Translations under genes and position numbers: made by a program
Part shown: one piece after another, positions 59,881 through 64,000 of the stretch
Layout of the letters: each line of letters opens with the position of its first letter
Position numbering within the stretch: the first letter of the stretch is position 1
The notes under the pieces: generated by a model
Told to the model about the DNA's origin: nothing
What the model saw: only the letters and a program-made list of their open reading frames with translations
Databases searched by the model: none
DNA from: Sipunculus nudus
Lineage: Eukaryota > Annelida > Sipuncula > Golfingiida > Sipunculidae
Direction: 5' to 3'
DNA: 64,000 bases
Assembly: GCA_026874595.1 (NCBI GenBank)
Contig: CM049320.1
Location: 33,702,214-33,766,213, forward strand

Positions 59881-61519
59881 ATTTTCATATTTAGCATTAT
59901 CACTCTTTTTATCACAGAATTTATTAATTGCTAAAGGCTTTTCGATCTTTTACTCCATAGTATGATAATGTGGAGGTGTCACATCATGATAATATTCTTA
60001 TTTCTTTTCGTTTTAAATAATATTTATTCTCTTTTTCTTAGTTTATGGTTTCTTTTTTTCACAGGCCTGATCAATGTAAACATATCATTAGTTATAGTCA
60101 GCAGATGGAAACCATGTTGCATTGTATTTTTATTTAAATGGGCATTTATATAAGCTGTTTAATACTGAAGTATGAACAGACTCTCCGCCATGACACGGGT
60201 GGCCACTGCGCTAGCAGTGATCCTACCTTAGTAGTGGTCTCCTGACAAACAATTCTTTTTGCACCATGAATTTCGTTTGAATATTATATATGAATATCAC
60301 ACATCTGCGTTATGTAAATTCATTTCTCGTCAAATAAACTGTTCCGAGTTCTGAGTTAAGGTTAGCAACGCTGTGATTCTAAATGCAATCACCCTAACGC
60401 TAGCTATACTATCTCCAAGGATAATCAAGAATTCGATACAAAACCTCCAGTATCATGATAATTATTGCATGGATTACCATGAATCCTACCTTGAATATTG
60501 ACCATGGCCAGGTTGGTTAGTTCCCGAAATCTGTTGGCACCACCTGTGAGTTTTCTAAATTTGACGATTTCATTTCTGTTTTTGAGACTGTCAAATAACA
60601 GCAGTTATGCCAGTTTCGCAGCTGTGGTTTTATTTTGTGTATCGAAACGTGGTGTGTTTATTGATGATGACTTTTTTCATTTCTAAACACTGCTGCGCCA
60701 CCTCATTTTTTTTCATTTTTATGCATTTTGCCGCCTTTATTTTAAGACTGCCAAAATAACGTGATACTATCAGATTCGCAGCTGTGGTTTCGACTAGTGT
60801 CTCAAAACTTAATGTGTTTGTGAAGGGAAGCTTTAAAAAGTGGATGCTCTATAATAATCACCCTGTCTGACCGTTAGTTCATATTTCTGTATATCCGTCA
60901 AATATGTTTCCTGATGTTAACGGCAGGTTGGATTGATATATAATGGTTTCAAACTTATATATGGCCCACCACTTAAGTAAGAACCCTATTTTTTTCGGGG
61001 GCCATGAGTTAAAAGGTAAAGGACAGAGGCCTTACTTCTTTAAAAAGATTTTGGACGCATTTTAAGAAAAAACTCCACATCCCAAAATTTCTATCTTCCA
61101 CATGTGGTTGACTTGCCAAAAGGGGACTTGATTTTTGGGTCACAAGGTCAAAGGTCACAGAACTTAATCACATGACTCGCATTTTGAAAAGTTAAAAGTC
61201 AAACTGTGTCCCACTTGCAACACAGTTTCCAGAGTCTTCTTAGTTATCAAGGCTGTAGAACAAACATTTTCGTTGCATCACCAATATCAATTAATATGCC
61301 ATATCTATATTTGTATAACTGCCATCATAGAACATTTGAGCAGAAATGAACCACAACTTCTGCAGACAGGTCACTTAAAGTTACGGTTATTGGGCTATTC
61401 ATAGTAAACTCGTAAACAGACGCTCGAATACCTTTATAATTTTTTCATGAATTTCCATGGAATTTGCCGCACATGATTTTTTTTTAATTTTTCAGTAATT
61501 TTTAATGAAATAAATTATC

Positions 61520-61562
61520 TACACATACATACATATATACACACATATACACACATATATAA
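61520..61562. repeat. (CA/TA)-rich microsatellite
   Basis: acacatacatacatatatac and acacacatatat tracts, the unit E copy of the tract at 56855-56897. Confidence 0.85.
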
Positions 61563-61885
61563 TGTCATGCAATACATAGTAAGGAAGATATCTTTTCCTC
61601 CTACGACTGAAATGATTAACATTAATACAAAAATTAGTGTCCTACAGAAAACTCCTAAATACACAATTCCAATATTTAATTTACCATTCATATTTCAATT
61701 ATACATTAATATTGTTCCAACCGGTCGTGGAAATTACTTACTTTGTTATTTTTCATTGCATTGATAACTTCGATACTTTGTACATATGCAAGGTCCTTTC
61801 TTACGCCTGAGAATGATACAAAAATTTGTTTTTGCTTGCGTAAATGAATAGGGGATTCTTAATATTCCTCATGAATAATTAATCA

Positions 61886-63920
61886 GCTAGCGAAAGCGAG
61901 GCTACCTGGGAATAACAGGGAGCACGTGCTCACTCACCATGGCTATGTACAGCAACACAGACCTGTCAGTTGTTCCATTTATCCACTTCAAATTTGTGGA
62001 TGCTTACAAACAAATTTTGTTAAAAGCATTTGGAAATAAGTATAAATCCAAAGGAATCTGCTGCTATGAGCACAATGTGAACCCGCCTTGTAAGGGAGGT
62101 ACTTTCCAGTGACTCTTAACATAATAAAGTTAAAGACCCTTGGGCTCACATCTACTTGGCTCTACGGTCTATGCTAGTTATGAATCAAACCACAGGATGC
62201 CAATTATTGCCCGAGGTCAATTAAAATATATAGATATACATGTGTCGGGCACAGGTGCTGACTGATACACATTCCAGACGGCACAGAATGAGGTGGTCTA
62301 TGCATGGTTCCTCTGATTGTGTACATTAATACTAAGTTTCTTGTTTCATGTACAGTAGGCACCGAGAGACACACACACCAAAACACTTTCGGCAGTACGC
62401 TGCTTATACTGCCATTATGAAGTCATTAACTTAATAAAGACTTATAAAGCATAAATGAAACATGTCTGCCTCTGTGATTGTTAAAAGTGTTCTGAAATGA
62501 AATTATGAAATGTTTTCTATTCACAAGCCTATTAAAAATATAGATGTAGGTATGCTGTATCTGGCACCAATAGAAAATACACTGTATTTTTAGTGGCATA
62601 ACCAACACATAGCTGTCAAGTGAAACACTATGTCACAAGTCATTTAAAAAAAATATATCGCTCCTCATTAGATAGTGATATGGTGAGTTCTTGGGCTCGG
62701 CAAGGATTATATTAGTGCATGGGCAGAAACAGAATTTTATAAATGACACCTTTTTCCCGCAAGACTTTACATAATTTGAGAAAAAAATATAAAAATATGT
62801 AAGGTATGAATTATGGAATAATATATATTCATTTTAATTAATGCTCAACACTTCACCAGCTCCACACCTTTTAACTCAGGTTAGTTCCTTCAAAATTCTT
62901 TATAAATCGAATATGAAAAGTAATGTGTCATATACTAAAACTTCATATTTGTTATGAAAAAAGAGTTAAAATATACTGACGGCGTGTCCTACAGCTGTGT
63001 GACATAAACTGCATTGACAAACAATGGAAACGGTGACACAAGAATAGTGTAAGCATGAGTTAAATATTCTTTAAATTGCAGTGGGTCTAGGCTGGTCATG
63101 TGGGGATATATCTATAATTGTTTCGCAACCATGTAATTTAAGGGCCTTAAAGATATCCACAGATGCCATCTTAGAGGGCCTCAAGTAAAAATGAGATAAA
63201 ATGATGACATTAAGTTTTGGTAATATGAAATGTAAGCCCCTTCAACCAATTGAGACATACCAATGTATCTATTATCTATAAACCAGTAAGGGGATCAATG
63301 CTTGGCTGGTAAAAACTATATGCAGATCTTTGCTAAATGTCACCATCAAGTTAAATATGTTGGTAGTCTTCTATCATTATTTATTTATGTTATTTATTTA
63401 TTTTAATAAAGTACAATTAATTGCATGTGTATGGACACAGATTTTGTGAAACAGCACAGTATTTTAAAATATCTTGACACGTACATAATAAAGGTAAGGC
63501 AAAACCAAATGAGGGCATGGACCATGTAAAAATGATATTTTAATATGTGCCTTTATAAATTGATACAGATCATTAAAAATCATTGTTCTATAATGGTTGT
63601 TCATTTACTTAATTCTATGAACAAATATAACAAACAGCAGACCAAACCAGGAACATATGAACACACAATCACAAAGAGTCCCTCGTCCAGATGTATGAAT
63701 TAATTAGTAATTTCCACTGTTTCTTTCTACCTGGATCACTTATGAAAAAAAATGAAAAATCAAATCTGATGTCCAATTAGTAAATGAGTAGCATGAAGGA
63801 ACAGAATTGGCTGTGACACGACCTGCCTTGCTGAGCTAAACTGTATCAGCACATGTGTTACTGCTGTGACAAGTGAGCACGTGTCTTTGTTATTCCCCAT
63901 TGGCCTCGCTTTGGCCTCTA
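61886..63920. mobile_element. Candidate 2-kb non-autonomous element with imperfect terminal inverted repeats
   Basis: Three blocks recur in inverse order at the two ends: aaagcgaggc (61893-61902; inverse at 63903-63912), gggaataaca (61908-61917; 63888-63897) and cacgtgctcact (61923-61934; 63872-63883). Spacing is almost the same. CTAG occurs at both outer ends, but I cannot define a target duplication. The interior has no ORF over about 60 codons. It could be a MITE-like or foldback element, or two inverted copies of a shorter repeat. Confidence 0.5.
61940..63865. other. AT-rich interior, no gene seen
   Basis: Only short chance frames are present. No ankyrin exon, RT motif or RNA gene was found here or in the last 80 bp of the window. 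Confidence 0.5.
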
Positions 63921-64000
63921 GTATGTGTGGCATGCATAGAATTTGAGTCCCCTATGTTGTATTTACATAAGAGGAAAAACCAAATAATGTTATCTTTAAA

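Larger units (their letters stand above)
57923..61815 (+). repeat. Tandem array unit E (truncated, no ankyrin exon)
   Basis: This is the last unit. It is related to D at a few percent divergence and ends where similarity stops after 'gcaaggtcctttcttacgcc'. The homologous place in D is 57135. Confidence 0.85.

Overview
This looks like a piece of a eukaryotic (metazoan) nuclear genome, most likely from a mollusc and plausibly a bivalve. It is AT-rich and has no long intact host ORFs. It is dense in interspersed repeats of the kind I associate with molluscan genomes: 'ggtcaaaggtca' / 'ttttgattttggggtcatgag' blocks and TCCG-rich tracts beside a hairpin. Its retroelements are Ty3/Gypsy, CR1/L2-like LINE, L1/Tx1-like LINE and DIRS-like types. 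The organism is inferred from this style, not proven.

The only host coding sequence I can support is a series of seven 99-bp exons on the + strand. Each encodes exactly one 33-residue ankyrin repeat, with an AG acceptor, a GT donor and phase 0 at both ends (2297, 9458, 20562, 29677, 42298, 47153 and 52009). They fall into three sequence types: exons 1-2, 3-4 and 5-7. The window therefore reads as the inside of one large ankyrin-repeat gene that grows by duplicating exon-plus-intron segments. Between types 1 and 3, all 12 nucleotide differences in the exon change amino acids.

Layout. 1-10.7 kb: two copies of an ankyrin-exon module (AU1, AU2). AU1 is interrupted by a young Gypsy element with identical LTRs but no reverse transcriptase. 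10.7-14.8 kb: AT-rich intron with microsatellites and a tandem array of about 320 bp. 14.8-18.4 kb: a broken L1/Tx1-like LINE whose ORF1 carries a NADAR-type domain. 16.33-34.60 kb: a 9.16-kb direct tandem duplication; each copy holds part of the LINE, an ankyrin module (AU3, AU4), a DIRS-like remnant and mollusc-type repeats. 34.6-38 kb: a DIRS-like RNase H fragment, a minus-strand gag remnant and unassigned sequence. 38-61.8 kb: five tandem units (A-E, period about 4.86 kb), each with a decayed CR1/L2-like reverse transcriptase. An ankyrin exon follows in A-C but not in D or E. 61.9-63.9 kb: a 2-kb segment bounded by imperfect inverted repeats.

The mobile elements are all decayed except possibly the Gypsy copy. 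Their likely importance to the host gene is as substrate and markers for the segmental duplications that multiplied the ankyrin exons.
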